DNA of 64,000 nt. It comes from Xylaria sp. FL1777. Its lineage: Eukaryota; Ascomycota; Sordariomycetes; Xylariales; Xylariaceae. Location of the stretch: contig MU400583.1 of assembly GCA_022578965.1 (NCBI GenBank), positions 62,001 to 126,000 of the forward strand, written 5' to 3'. The notes under the pieces are model-generated. The model made no database searches. It had not been told where the DNA came from and saw only the letters and a list, made by a program, of their open reading frames with translations. The position numbers and the translations under genes were made by a program. Below are positions 34,271 through 46,900 of this stretch, one piece after another. Position 1 is the stretch's first letter. Each line of letters begins with the position of its first letter.

Positions 34271-36540
34271 ATGTGCGGGTTTTCTACTTGCATTTCGCTT
34301 TCGGGGTCCAACCTCAATGGCCACAGCACCAATGGTCTTAGCCACGGGGAGACTAACGGCGTAGCGCAGGACCTTGCCGCAGACCTCAGAGCCTCGGTCG
34401 ACCTCATCAACCACCGTGGTCCGGACGACTCCGGGATATGGATTAGTGAGGACGGGCATGATGGGCTAGCTCACTGCCGATTGTCTATCAACGATCTGTC
34501 CCCGGCCGGACGTCAGCCACTCCATAGCGACGACAACCAGATTCATGCCGTGGTCAACGGCGAGATCTACGACTATGACCGTCTTCGCGCGGAGTGCGAG
34601 ACAGTCCACAATTACCGTTTTCAGAGCGACAGTGACAGCGAGCTTGTCTTGGCTCTCTACAAGATCCACGGTGCCCCTGGCTTTCTCACCCATCTGCGGG
34701 GTGAATTCGCCTTTGTCGTCTATGATGGCCGCAACGGAGCTCGGCGTGTTATCGTCGCACGTGATCGCTTCGGAATCAAACCCCTAGTTTATACTCGTGT
34801 CGGATCTAAGCTACTAGCCGCCTCCGAAGCCAAAGCATTCATTCCCCTGGGATGGAAGCCGCGCTGGGATGTGCGTGCCATTGCCGATGCAGGATGGATG
34901 TTTGACGACCGAACGTTGTTCAGAGGCGTGAAGAAGGTATTGCCAGGACATTATCTCGACATTACAGAGCAGGGTGTGCAGCAGGTCAAGTACTGGGATG
35001 CTGAATACGAGGACAAGGTTGGTCTATCGACATATTTCTGAAGCGGATATAATACTAATCGAAATCGTTTCTACTATAGAGGAAGTTCGAGACTCGTACC
35101 ATTGATGAAATGGTTGCTGGCGTCCGTGAAAGATTAGTTGAATCTGTTCGCCTTCGCCTGCGTGCCGATGTCCCAGTAGGCATCTACCTATCTGGAGGTA
35201 TCGACTCTTCCGCCATTGCGGGTATAGTGACGGAGCTTGCACGCAAGGATAAAGTCAAGATAGGGAATGAACAGGCTACTCGTGTCACCTGCTTCAGTGT
35301 GGCTTTTCCCGAGACATCTGGCTATGATGAGTCACGTAAGTCCTCTTAGCTTATGTCCTAATGGTAGTGGTACGCAGACTAATAGGCACAAGAAATTGCC
35401 GAGCGCACTGCGGAATGGCTTGGTGTCAAGACTATCAAGAAAAACATCACGGAAGAGACTATGGCGGCGGATTTTGAGGACGCCGTATTCCACTGCGAGC
35501 ATCACCATTCTGACCTCAACTTTGTGGCCAAGTTTGGGCTCTCAACTCTCCCCCGTGAACACGGCGTTAAGGTCGTTCTCACCGGCGAAGGCGCTGATGA
35601 GCATTTTGCTGGCTATCCCTATTTCCCTGGAGAGTTCCTTCGCGAAGCTGACCAAGCTCTGCCCGAGTCGCAATTGTCTAAGAATAATGAGCTTCGAAGC
35701 GACATGTTCAAGTCGGCGCAGAAGGAAATGAACGGAATCTGGAATAAGGCTGGCGCAACCGCTTACGACGACCGGCCAGCCCCTCCATCAATCGCGGGAG
35801 CGGGAGCCACAGCCATGAGTGACAATCTTCTGGCCTGGCACCCGGCAGCCATTCTCTTTTCGCCCTGGCTACAAAGTCGACAGGGCAACGCCGACTTGCG
35901 CGAAACCGTGCTGAATTCATACGCGAGCGACGTCCAGGCTAAAATGCGATCACGATGGCACCCATTGCACACGGCCATGTACATGTGGAACAAGAATGCG
36001 TTAAGCAACACCCTATTATCATGTCTGGGCGACCGCACTGAGATGGCACACAGTGTTGAAGCACGTACACCGTTCCTGGACCATCACCTCACTGAATACA
36101 TCGACCGTCTGCCTCCCAGCGTCAAGCTCCGCTACTCGGCCGACACACCAACCGACACGGGTGAATTGGGCCCTATCTGGACTAAGTCCAGCGTCGCCCT
36201 ACTGTCACTCAATGAGAAATGGATCTTGCGCCAAGCCGTGCGTCCTTACATTACTGACGAGCTTTATCAACGGAAGAAGCATCCCTTCCTAGCCCCGACC
36301 CGATGGGCCAAGGAGGGACCATTACATCGCAAATTCAAGGCGATACTGACTCAAGAGGCGGTGGAGGCACTCGGCTTTATCGACTGGGAAACCGTCAAGG
36401 AAGACATGGAGACCGGTTGGGGTGAGACGGCTCAGCCCAGAGCCTTTAGACGCTTGATATACTGTTCTGCATGGGTCACGCTGAGCAAACGCTTGGGTGT
36501 GGCCAAGGCGGACGAATCGGACTGGGAGACTACCTTGTAA
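34271..36540 (+). CDS. Asparagine-synthetase-like (class II) amidotransferase
   Basis: Exons 34271-35017, 35080-35335 and 35393-36540 give 716 residues; the second intron ends at CACAAG and yields YDESQIAERTAEW. The N-terminal Ntn glutaminase domain is complete: Cys2 in MCGF, NHRGPDDSG (Arg49), VVNGEIYD and SDSDSELVLALY. A low-complexity insert (about 11-30) is unusual. The C-terminal ATP-pyrophosphatase domain has the PP-loop YLSGGIDSS (about 286-293), VVLTGEGADEHFAGY and SVEARTPFLDHHL. The family takes ammonia from glutamine and forms an amide on an AMP-activated carboxylate. Longer than housekeeping Asn synthetase and placed between a P450 and an MDR gene, it probably amidates a polyketide acid. 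An asparagine-making role cannot be excluded from sequence alone. Confidence 0.93.
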
Positions 36541-36804
36541 CTGATCAATCTGGATTTCCGAAGCGGATGATAGCGCTTAACACTATATTTTGAAACGTAA
36601 AATAGATTCTTAGAGCTGACGCTACCCCAATAGATTATCTTGTTGGATTGTTGCATGTTACGTTAGGTGTTTCGCAGGGAGGCTTAGTTTGACTTATAGA
36701 GCTAAGGACTTCTAGATAACCTCTTCTAATCTATGAAATACGTGAAATTGAGGATGTTAAAAGACTTCGCAATCATCAAGACCCATGTAGGTAACTAACT
36801 CTAT

Positions 36805-37794
36805 CTAAATCAACACCACAATCTTGCCGTGCGCAGCACTTCGGGAATGCGCAGATTCATAGGCTTCCCGCACGTCATTCAGTGACACCACTTTCGCCAC
36901 ACGCCCCTTGATGTTTCCCTTTGCCACATGTTCGGTAATGCGCGCCATACTCTCCCGCGAAGGCTCGGCAATCATGTACAGTGCCCGAACGCCTTCTTTG
37001 CTGATCCCCTTTTCCTTGTGCGCTTCCCGGTATCCCCAGCTACACGCATCAAAGGACAAGAGGGTGCCATCCGGCTTGATCGCCTTCCAGCAGTCGGCGA
37101 GGACCTGGAACCCGACGGAATCAACAATGACGTCGACCTTGGCCAAGGTGCCGAAGTCCTTGTATTCTACGGTTTCGTGGGCGCCGATGGAGCGCAGGAA
37201 CGCCCCGTTGCGCTCGTTGGAGCTCGACGCCGCCACGACGTGATGTCCGGCGAGAACGGCAAATTGCACGAGGAACGTGCCAATCCCACCGGCTGCTCCA
37301 GTGATCAGAACCCGCTTCTGCCCGTTCTGTGCAGTGCTCTCGAGCCCGACATGCCTGAACAGGGCCTGGTCAGCCGTGATGGCGCTCCCGGGAATGGCGG
37401 CGGCCTCCTCCCACGACAGGTTGTCCGGCTTCTTGACGGTCTCTTCCGTCGTGACTATGGCGTACTCTGCCCAGGTACCTCCCCGGTTGGCATGCGTCAT
37501 GCCGTAGACATGGTCGCCGACGCGGAATTCTTGCTCGCCGTCGTGCACGGCGACGACGATGCCGGAAAAGTCATTGCCTAGAGTAGCGTGGCTGGGGGGG
37601 TATAGTTCGTTCCACTCAAGATTGTCTTTGTACACAGTCGAGGCTTTTACTTGGATCAACAGTTCCCCCGGCTTGGAGATTTGCGGCTTGGGGACGTCAT
37701 CGTGGATTTCAATGGCGGAAGACGGAGCTACGTTTCCGGGGAACCCATAGGGTTTTCCCTCGGGGGAGATAGGCCGGACTCGTGCAGCTTTCAT
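36805..37794 (-). CDS. Zinc-independent MDR reductase (quinone/enoyl reductase-like)
   Basis: Single exon, 329 residues, starting MKAARVRPISPEGKPYG. The catalytic half shows STVYKDNLEWNELYPP and TLGNDFSGIVVAV, with no zinc ligands. The Rossmann half has VLITGAAGGIGTFLVQFA and VDVIVDSVG, and the C-terminal GKIVVLI is normal for the family. Such NADPH enzymes reduce activated double bonds, and members of the wider group include stand-alone enoyl reductases that work in trans with PKSs whose own ER is dead (LovC with LovB is the model). Its place two genes from a PKS with a degenerate ER makes that the leading hypothesis. It is convergent with the Asn-synthetase homologue, 264 bases apart. Confidence 0.9.
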   Translation of the reverse strand: MKAARVRPISPEGKPYGFPGNVAPSSAIEIHDDVPKPQISKPGELLIQVKASTVYKDNLEWNELYPPSHATLGNDFSGIVVAVHDGEQEFRVGDHVYGMTHANRGGTWAEYAIVTTEETVKKPDNLSWEEAAAIPGSAITADQALFRHVGLESTAQNGQKRVLITGAAGGIGTFLVQFAVLAGHHVVAASSSNERNGAFLRSIGAHETVEYKDFGTLAKVDVIVDSVGFQVLADCWKAIKPDGTLLSFDACSWGYREAHKEKGISKEGVRALYMIAEPSRESMARITEHVAKGNIKGRVAKVVSLNDVREAYESAHSRSAAHGKIVVLI

Positions 37795-38367
37795 GATTGT
37801 GGTGGCTTGTGGTCCTAGCGGAAAGATTGGTGAAGAACAATGACGCAGGTGGTGAGATTAGAATTGGGGAATGAAGCTATAGCCTGCATAAAGTCTCAGG
37901 ATAGATCAGGGAAGCATACACTCTCTGTAGTGTCTCTGTCGGTAATTGACCGAATTCGGAGTGTCCGCACAGCTTATGTTGACTAAACCACACTTGGACA
38001 AGTTTTCCAGGTCGCTCCGTACCTAAAGCGCAGTTTACTATGGAATACGGCAGATCACTCTTGTGAATACTACTGGAAGTTTTCTTAAAACTTCGTTCTG
38101 CTTTTTTCTTCGTCTAAAGAATAAGAGAAGGAGAAAAGGCGTGAGAGAGACGCCCACAACAAGGAGATATTCCGCTTTGCTGCACAATCATTGTGATAAT
38201 TGACAGGTTTTGAAGCAAAATTATACTATTTTCTAACGAAAAAACTCCTGGTGAACCTCGGGCAATTGGTTATAAACAATAGGTATCTCTAATTCTCAAG
38301 AGAGAGTTCATGGCGTCTATCTGGATTTTTAACTCTATGTTTTTGGATTAAACATGGTTATTGCTAC
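37795..38367. other. 573-bp spacer upstream of MDR, downstream of hydrolase
   Basis: No gene is seen. It holds the promoter of the minus-strand reductase, with a purine-rich AAGAGAAGGAGAAAAGG stretch near 38,125. Confidence 0.5.
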
Positions 38368-39254
38368 CTATGCCTGAGCGATAGCCCAGTCGATCATACG
38401 AAGTACGGCCTTGATCTCAGTCTGTTTCTTCGGCACGTCGTGCATCCCACTGTGCAGAACAGTCCTTGACGTTGACTCATCACATAGACTGCGGGACAGT
38501 TCCGCCATCTTGATTAGGTACTCAAAATCACTTCGACCCCATGAATGGACAGTAGGGACTTGGATCTGCTGCTCCAGTACCGCTGGGTACATGAGGCGAG
38601 GAATAGTATCTAGCTCACCATGAGCATAAACGTCTAAGTCAGGCCACGGGAACTCAGGGTGGTGGATCGCGGCGGCAAGAACAGTCCGTTGCAGTATCTG
38701 AACAAACTCTTGCTCTTCGCTCGTTAGATGTTTGCTGTTGTTTTCTGATTGATCCGTGATATCATATTCCACGGCTCGTAATTTTGAAATGATGTTTTCT
38801 CCTAAGCTCGCATCGGGGCTTAACGGCATCGCACTTGAGAAAAGACATGCAAACTTGACTGCGACTGGGTTGCCCGTTGTTTGTTGTTGATAGAAGTATG
38901 ACAAGGTCAAAGCTGAGCCCTGGCTGAAGCCGAAGATGCCGTCAAAGGGACCTTGGTCCTCGAGAATATCTTCCAGGTACTGAACCGCTTGCGATATATC
39001 AGCAGGGGAATAGCCCTGGGTGTGAGAGAAATATGGGCCGCTTTCATATTCCGATACGCCTGCATGATAGAGCGTTAATAAAAGAGAGGGGATAGTCGTC
39101 ATTGGGGATACGTACCAGGCCCTCTTTCGGACTCGAATGGCCCGTCTACAAAGACAAGGTCGAAACTGGGGTCCAATTCACGCCGTAGGTTGGATAGATG
39201 TTTTTCGAGAATGGTGCCAGAGCTACCCACCCCATGGAGACACAGAATCTTCAT
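38368..39254 (-). CDS. FSH1-family serine hydrolase (LovG-like thioesterase)
   Basis: Exons 39116-39254 and 38368-39059, joined across a 56-nt intron, give 276 residues. The start MKILCLHGVGSSG opens directly on the first beta strand and oxyanion loop of the FSH1 alpha/beta hydrolase fold. An upstream in-frame extension adds 34 residues that do not belong to the fold. The nucleophile elbow is IFGFSQGSAL (Ser 92). The catalytic His is probably in SGMHDVP near the C-terminus, and the Asp is not assigned with certainty. In lovastatin and related clusters this family (LovG) hydrolyses the finished chain from highly reducing PKSs that lack a thioesterase domain, which is the case here. It points away from the PKS across a 1.7-kb interval. 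Confidence 0.9.
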
Positions 39255-40953
39255 CTTGTGTACGCGTGTGTGGACGGGCGAAGCAGAGCCGTCAATTGCT
39301 GTCAGGAGTGATGGTCGTTGTGGGCTAGCAAACTGCAAAAAAGCAGTTTCAGACAAACGACTTACTAATCTACAGGCTACGACAATTATTGTAGTAGTTG
39401 CTGTCCCCGTTGGTTACGCTGCCGTGGATAGCGCGCGCTTCCTGTGGGGAAACGAGGGATGACGGACCAGGCCCGATTAGAACGCGGGCCGCGCCATAGA
39501 GGGTAAGATGATACAATGCCCAGGGATCTCGGCACCGGGCTCCACGCGGCTCCGCATGGCCCCGCATGGCTCCGCAGGGAGACAACAGCCGGCCTTCTGT
39601 TTCGGGTTGCGAAGACTGCCCCGCCATCAGCGGGAACTACATGTGCTAGCGTTGGCTTACTTAACACTAAACCCAATCCAGAAAGAAGACAGGGCCTATC
39701 CCTCGTGAGTCATGAGTACCCAGGTACATATATACTACAGGTCAGGATGATAATCCTGTAACGCAACGCTGGATATTACTGCGTAGGCTGACATGTGAAT
39801 CGCGTAAAAGAGAAAGCTGTTAATTAGTGTTGAAAATTTTTTATTTTTCAATAACCCTTGTTTAGCAAGTAGATATAAAAAACTTTCTTACTAATAACTT
39901 CCTGCCGGTAGTGTACAATCCTTAGCGTGAGGCTACAGGATTATCATCCTGTCGACCTGTACTTAGCGTACATACTTACGCCACTGCTGCGCAGAAGACC
40001 CACCAAGTTCGTTACGGTCCAGACTCCGTACTACGTAAAACCAACCCCCACTAGCATTACGTAGGTATCGTAGGTATCTTTTTTAAACGCTGGCCAACAG
40101 CCCACTACGTCCCCTTGAGTTGAAGCTATCGTCGTCTCAAGCCGTACAAAAACTAAAGTCTGGCTCGAGCGTCACCTTGTCTAAAATGGCCGGCTTTTAT
40201 AGGGGGGTAGGATGGTAGGGCGTTCACTTTTATAGAGTTTGTTACATAGATTAAAGAAACCAGATATCATTATTTTCATACTTTGAAAATCATAATAAAC
40301 ATAAAGTACAACTATTACATAGTGTTTTTAATTCTTTAGCTATAACACTTTTGATCTATTAAAAAAACAAACTTAACCTACCTAGGTTATAGTTATTTGT
40401 AATAAGGAGAAGTTTTGGCAAAAGCCGCCGGTAGTACTAAAAGCCCCGTGCAATATTGACAAAAGAAGCCGAAAAACAAACAAGGTACAGATACATGTAA
40501 TCCGGAAAGGATTTGTAGCTTTACAATTCGCGGTTCTTGTCTGTTTAGGTCTAGCGAACGTTGCACTTGGCTAGGGCCACATTCAATCGAGACAAGTCGC
40601 TCCTTTTTGGGTTGGTTGTAACTGAGGTCTAATATGTCAGATTACTAACTTAGCTATGGTATATAGTGACAGGGCACGGTTAGAGCACATGAAGATTGGT
40701 TACTAGACACAGGACCCTCGTTCTGGATGTTTACATGGAAGGTATCCCGAACCCAGTGAAAAATCTATCTGGACCTGCATAGGACTGTAAGAGCATATCT
40801 ATCATTGAGGATATAGACAGCTCTCTTCCGTCCTGCCTCTTCATCAACCCATCTAGTCGTTCTCTTTTTCACTCCTGACAGCCTCCCTCCTTTTTTCTCT
40901 GTTCGGGTGTCCTCAGTCCATATCCGTTCTCTACTGGAAAGCCTGTAACAATC
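39255..40953. promoter_or_regulatory. 1.7-kb divergent interval between hydrolase and PKS
   Basis: It holds the start-proximal regions of both the hydrolase (minus) and the PKS (plus), with no supported gene. A 209-bp inverted-repeat element (39,743-39,951) sits in the middle, and 40,200-40,420 is AT-rich. The last 120 bases before the PKS start are C/T-rich, as in many fungal promoters. Confidence 0.55.
39743..39951. mobile_element. MITE-like element, copy B (209 bp)
   Basis: The terminal inverted repeat begins CAGGATGATAATCCTGTA at the left, and the right end is its reverse complement for the first 18 bases, extending imperfectly to about 28 with a shared ACGCT. The first 16 bases form a hairpin by themselves. 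The interior matches the element at 21,629-21,855 (CTGTTAATTAGT, CCTTGTTTAGCAAGT, CTGCCGGTAGT). It is non-coding. No clear target-site duplication was found. Confidence 0.78.
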
Positions 40954-43900
40954 ATGGACTTTTCAAGTATGGACAAGCAGGAGCCCATTGCCATTGTTGG
41001 CGCGGCATGTCGCTTCGCTGGCGAAGCGTCGTCCTTGGGCTCACTATGGGATATGATTAGCAAAGTCAGGACAGGCCACGGTCCAGTCCCCAGCGATAGA
41101 TGGGACAGCAGTGTGTGGCATCACCCTGATCCAGACCGCAAGGGTGGAATCAGTCCACAGCATGGTTATTTCCTCAACCAAGACATCAGCCATTTCGACG
41201 CCCCCTTCTTCTCAGTAACATCCAAAGAGGCCGCCTCTATGGATCCGATGAAGAGAATGTTACTCGAAGTATGCTATGAAAGCATTGAGAACGCCGGTAT
41301 CCCGGTGGAGGATTTAATGAACAGCCGAACTGGCTGTTATGTCGGTTGCATGACAAACGACTACGAAATGATATCGCTGCACGACATATACGATATCGGA
41401 CATCCCGCCGCGACGGGTTTGAGCGAAGCCATGACCGCCAATCGTGTGTCGTGGTTCTTTGGTCTCAAAGGCCCTAGTTTAACGCTCGACACGGCTTGCA
41501 GCTCTTCGCTGTACGCCCTTCACCTTGCATGCCAATCACTTAGACTGAAGGAAACCAATATGGTAAGATGGACACGGAATTTAAGTGTCTCTGAAGGCAA
41601 AGAATCTGATCGCTGACTCGTCTCAATTCTGTAGTCTCTCGTCACCGGAGTTAATCTTATGATTAACCCTAATACCTCACACCAGCTAACTGCCATGCAC
41701 ATGCTTAGCCCTGAGGGTATCTCACACACATTTGATGACCGGGCCAATGGCTATGGCCGCGGCGACGGCATTGGCGCTATGATAGTCAAACGTTTATCGG
41801 ACGCCCTTCGCGACGGTGACACGATACGCGCCGTAATTCGCGGATCTGGCGTTAACGCCGATGGCAAAACACCCAGTGTGACGCAGCCCAGTTCTACAGC
41901 ACAAGCCGATTTAATCACGCAAACCTATGAGGATGCAGGGCTCGACCTGTCAGATACAGGATACTTTGAATGCCACGGCACCGGCACGCCAGTTGGCGAC
42001 CCTCTCGAGTTAACCGCCATTGCTCAGACCCTCGGCGCAGCAAGGCGTGCGGCTGGAAAGCCTCCCCTTCCGATTGGAAGCATCAAACCTACTGTCGGCC
42101 ATACGGAGGGTTGTGCTGGTCTTGCCGGTGTTTTCAAGTCCATTTTGCTACTTGAAAAGGGAATGCTAGTGCCCACATACGGCGTAGAGCGGGTGAACCC
42201 CAAACTGAAGTTAAGCGACTGGCACCTTACTCTTCCCCAGGAGCTCGCCAGGTGGCCGACGTCGGGACTCCGTCGCATCAGTGTCAATTCGTTCGGGTTC
42301 GGTGGTGCCAATGCCCACGTTATTTTGGACGATGCTTACCATTACCTCCACCAAAGGGGTCTGGTCGGTAAGCACAACGTGGACATTCATGCAGCCGGCT
42401 CAGATTCCGGTCTCCCAGGCACGCCAGACTCTGGACGCGTGTACGACGCGTCTAGCAAGCTACTGCTCTTTAGCGGCAAAGATCAGGCCGGTGCCAAGCG
42501 AGTATCCGAAGGGATCAGCACATGGCTCCAAGGCGAGCAAGAAAACAAGCAAGATGTTTCGAGCCTAGACAATCTTGCATACACACTCGCGCTTCGCCGC
42601 TCCCATTTGGAGCACAGAACTTTCACGGTTGCTAGGTCCATGTCAGAGCTCTCGGAAAAGCTGTCAAAGGGATTGCCGGCGCCTATCCGAACGCAACATC
42701 ACGGCAACAATATTGTCATGGTGTTCACCGGCCAGGGTGCCCAGTGGCCAGCTATGGGACGGGAACTCTACGATCACCCGGTTTTCCGCCAAAGCTTAGA
42801 AGCTTCGAATGCTTGGCTGGAGGCCTTCGGCTGCAAATGGAATGCCATTGAAGAGCTGAATAAGACGGCCGACACCAACGTCAACCTGCCAGAGTATAGC
42901 CAGCCTCTCTGCACAGTCGTTCAGGTCGCAATGGTTGACCTCCTTCGCTCCTGGAAGATTTTACCAACCGCCACCATCGGCCACTCTAGTGGAGAGATTG
43001 CCGCTGCCTATGCTGCATCGCTCATAACGCACCGAGACGCCATCAAGCTAGCGTATGTCCGAGGTGTCAGCTCTGCTGCTGTCTCTAAAAAAGGTGCCAT
43101 GATGGCTGCCGGCCTTTCTCAGGATGACGCCAAGATGTACCTCGAAAAGGTTGCGCCCGGATCTGCTGTCGTGGCCTGCGTCAACAGCCCCTCAAGCGTG
43201 ACACTATCCGGAGATGTCGACGCCATAGACCAGCTGGAAACCATTATTTCTAGCGATGGGAAGTTTGCCCGCAAACTCAAGGTTACTACTGCGTACCACT
43301 CTCATCACATGCGCGAAGTCTCGCCGACCTATCTTTCCATGATTGGCGATCTCACACCTAAGGAGCCAGACGCCACAGAAAATGGCAGTCCCGTTATGTA
43401 TTCGTCTCTTACTGGGTCCATCGTCTCGTCTTCCAAAGAACTGGATGCTCAATACTGGGTCGACAATATGCAGAGCCCCGTGAAATTCTCACAAGCCCTT
43501 ACGGCGCTGTTAAAGCACAAGAAAGTGGCTTCCACGGGTACTCGTCCCGTAGCGGTACAGTGGGGAGCTTTCCTCGAAGTCGGCCCCCACGGTGCTCTCC
43601 AAGGGCCGGTGCGGCAGATTATTGATGCAGCCAACAACAGGTTTGCCAAAGCGGCACCCTACGCCTCCATGCTTCTTCGTGGCAAAGACGCGACTGAGAC
43701 ATCCCAGAGCGCCGCTGGGACGCTCTGGGCTGCGGGTGCCAATGTCGATCTGGCTGCGGTCAACGACCAGCAGCTGGCATCCATCATCAGCGCCCCTAAG
43801 ATGCTTTGCGACCTGCCTACTTACCCTTGGAACCACACAAGAAGCTTCTGGCATGAATCATACTCGTCACATTCATACCGCTTCCCCACCGAGGTACGCA

Positions 43901-46900
43901 GTGATTATCTCGGTATGGCCGAAGATGCCCAGAATTCTCACGAGCCTCGTTGGAGAAACTACCTGCGCGTCTCGGAGAACTCATGGATCGAGGACCACGT
44001 TATCACGGGTACGGTACTCTACCCAGGAGCAGGCATGCTTGTCATGGCTTTGGAGGGCGCACTACGCACCGCCGACCCGTCCAGGACCGTGGAAGGCTTC
44101 CGAATGACCGATGTCACATTTGAGCGTGGAATGGTCATCTCCCTCGACGACGAGGCGCCCGTAGAGACGCGTATCAGCTTTCACCCGCATAGCAGGGAAG
44201 CCGACTCATGGATCTATACCGTCTATTCGAGGGGCAAGGGCTCCTCATGGGCTAAACACTGTGGTGGAACCATTGCCATTGTATACGAAAAGGGGCCGAG
44301 CGAGGTGGAGGGTAATAACGTGGACGCCGCATGGCAGAAGCAGGTCGCTTTACGTGAGGCACTGCTGCTCTCCAAAGCCGACTCGACATCGGTTAACGTT
44401 GAGGAGTTCTACAACGACCTCGATAGCATAGGTATGCAGTACGGTCCTACATTCCGTAACGTCAGGACTCTCACAGCAGTACCATCCCAAAACGCCTCGT
44501 ACGGTACCGTAGCTATTCCGGATACCAAGTCAACCATGCCCAGCAATTATGAGTCACCCCACATCATCCACCCGGCGACTCTCGACTCCATCTTTCACCT
44601 GGTGATTGCCTCACTCGATGCCGGCCGGCCGAAACAATCTGCGGTCCCTTATAGCATCGGGGAGCTTTACCTCGCTCGTAAACAGCCCCAGGGAGCCGGA
44701 ACACTCTACTCCGGCTATGGCCGCTTGTTGTCGCAGAGTGGTCATGAGATGTCAACCGAACTGTTCGTCTCGGATGAGCAATGGACTAAGCCAATGTTAA
44801 CCATCAACAACTTTGCGCTTCGTCAGGTTACGTCTGGAGATGGTTCGGACGCTACTGGTGCCGCCTTGTCGGCCACATCCACCTTCAAGAACTGTGCTGG
44901 GATAACCTGGACTCCCGATGTGTCCTTCTTAACTGGCAGTGAGCATCTATCAAAACTTGGCTCGTCCGAGAAGACCGCCCCATCTATCGACACATTATTG
45001 AGCTCGGTTTTCCTTAAAAAGCCGAATAACACAGTCTTAGTCGCCATGTTCGATGAGTCCGAAGCCAGCGTTGGTATTCTCCAGAGTCTCAAGAATCAAT
45101 TGCCTGGGCCTAGCAAAATTCTTGCATTCGCCTCGTCTGAGGCAGGTCTGCAGTTGATGCGAACCACCCTGGGCGAAGGCTCTGAAAACACGGCCATTGT
45201 CAGCAAATGGCTGCCCGAGAATGAGCTGATTGAGACACTGACTTCACAAAACGGTGATATCGTTATTGGCTTAGGAGTTCCCGAAATTGCCAAAAACGCT
45301 CCCAAGCTCGCCACGCTGGCGCCGTTCGCGTATCTCACTCACAAGGCTAGTCAAGTAGACGAAGACGGCATGCCGGCCGGCAGTTGGTGCGTTGGCCGCC
45401 TTGAGGAGGACGAGGCGTTCGCCGTCCTTTTATCCTCGAGTATGAGCTCTCCTTCGGCCCGGGCTGAGCTGCCCGAGTCTGTAGCACTTCTTTTGCCTCA
45501 GTCCCCATCTAACGCCGTTGAGAAACTCGCTACGACAATACAGACTACGCTTCAGGGCTTTGGTGCGTCTGTAGTACGAGCCAATCTGACTTCGGAGGGT
45601 GTGGCTTCCCTTAAGGAAATGGCGGTTATTTCGCTTCTCGAAATCGATAGCCCGCTGGTCTATGCCTGGAACGACGAACAGTTCCACGCCTTCAAGACTC
45701 TCGTATCTACGGTTCAGCACCTCTTCTGGATTACTCACGGCAGTGTCCTCGAGAGTTGGTCTAACGGCGTGGAGTTCGCAACGAGTCAGGGTTTATTCCG
45801 GGTGATACGGAACGAATACCCTGCAGCTATCTTCCCGACTCTAGACCTATCCGCCGTCGCTGATATTTCGAGTGCGCAATGCACAGACCTCGTCGTCGAC
45901 GTTTGGCGAGCGTCTTTGGTCGATGACGCAGAGATGGAATATGCCGAGCGCAATAATTTGGTCTACATTCCCCGTACCACTGAAGAGACCGGCTTTGACA
46001 ACGAACTCCAATTGGCTAGCAACAACGCGAAGCCCATAATTTCTACCCTAGGTGCCCCCGGGAAGCCACTCAAAGCAACCGAGTCCGGCAACGGCGGCTT
46101 TCAGGGTTATGTTTGGGTTCCGGACGAAGAGGCCGAATCACCTCTTGAAGCCGGTCAAGTGGAAGTCAAGGTCGAGTACACCGGAATTGGCGCTGGTAAA
46201 GCCCTGGACTCTATTCACCACGCTGTTGGTATCGTTACGCGTCTAGCCGACTCTGTGAAATCATTGGTAGTTGGTCAACGTGCCGTCGTCTTTTCTCACG
46301 CGGCTGCAAGAACTCATGTGCGCCAAATGGAGGCCTTAGTTGCACCGCTCCCCGATGGTCTCGAGCCGCAGGAGGCCGCTGCTCTTGTCGAGCCCTTGAT
46401 AACTGCGCAATACGCGCTCGTTGAGAGAGCCAATCTGGATCATGACCAGGCATTGCTCCTCGACAACGCAGCCAGTGCTGTCGGACAGGCACTGATCCAA
46501 GTGGCCAAGAACATCGGGGCTACTATCTTTGCTCTCGTCCACAGCAAAGCTGAGCGAGACATCCTAGCCGAACGATATGGAGTCCCTACTGACCACATTT
46601 TCGATTCGGCTTTGAGCAACTTTGTGCCGCTCATCCAGAGCGCCACGGGGGACCGTGGTGTTGACGTCGTCGTCAGCCAACAGTCAGGTCCCCACGTCGC
46701 TAAAGCTATGTCAATACTGAGTGAATTCGGCCAGTTTGTCACCCTACAGAGCTCGCAAGCTGATCTTCAGGTCTCTAAAACCAACGCCACCCTCACTCGC
46801 ATCGACATGGCCGCCATAATTCATCGCAGACCGGCTATCGTCAGCAAGCTCTTCCAGCGGGCCTTCGGGGAAACCCTTCTCCAAGGACCCTCTCCGCTGA

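Noticed and set aside
36928..37581. 217-codon open frame antisense to the MDR reductase
   Set aside because: It is a shadow of the GC-rich reductase gene on the other strand; the reductase has complete family motifs and this frame has none.
44850..46080. Possible C-methyltransferase domain in the PKS
   Set aside because: No Gly-rich SAM-binding motif is visible, so I describe it as a probable relic instead of an active domain.
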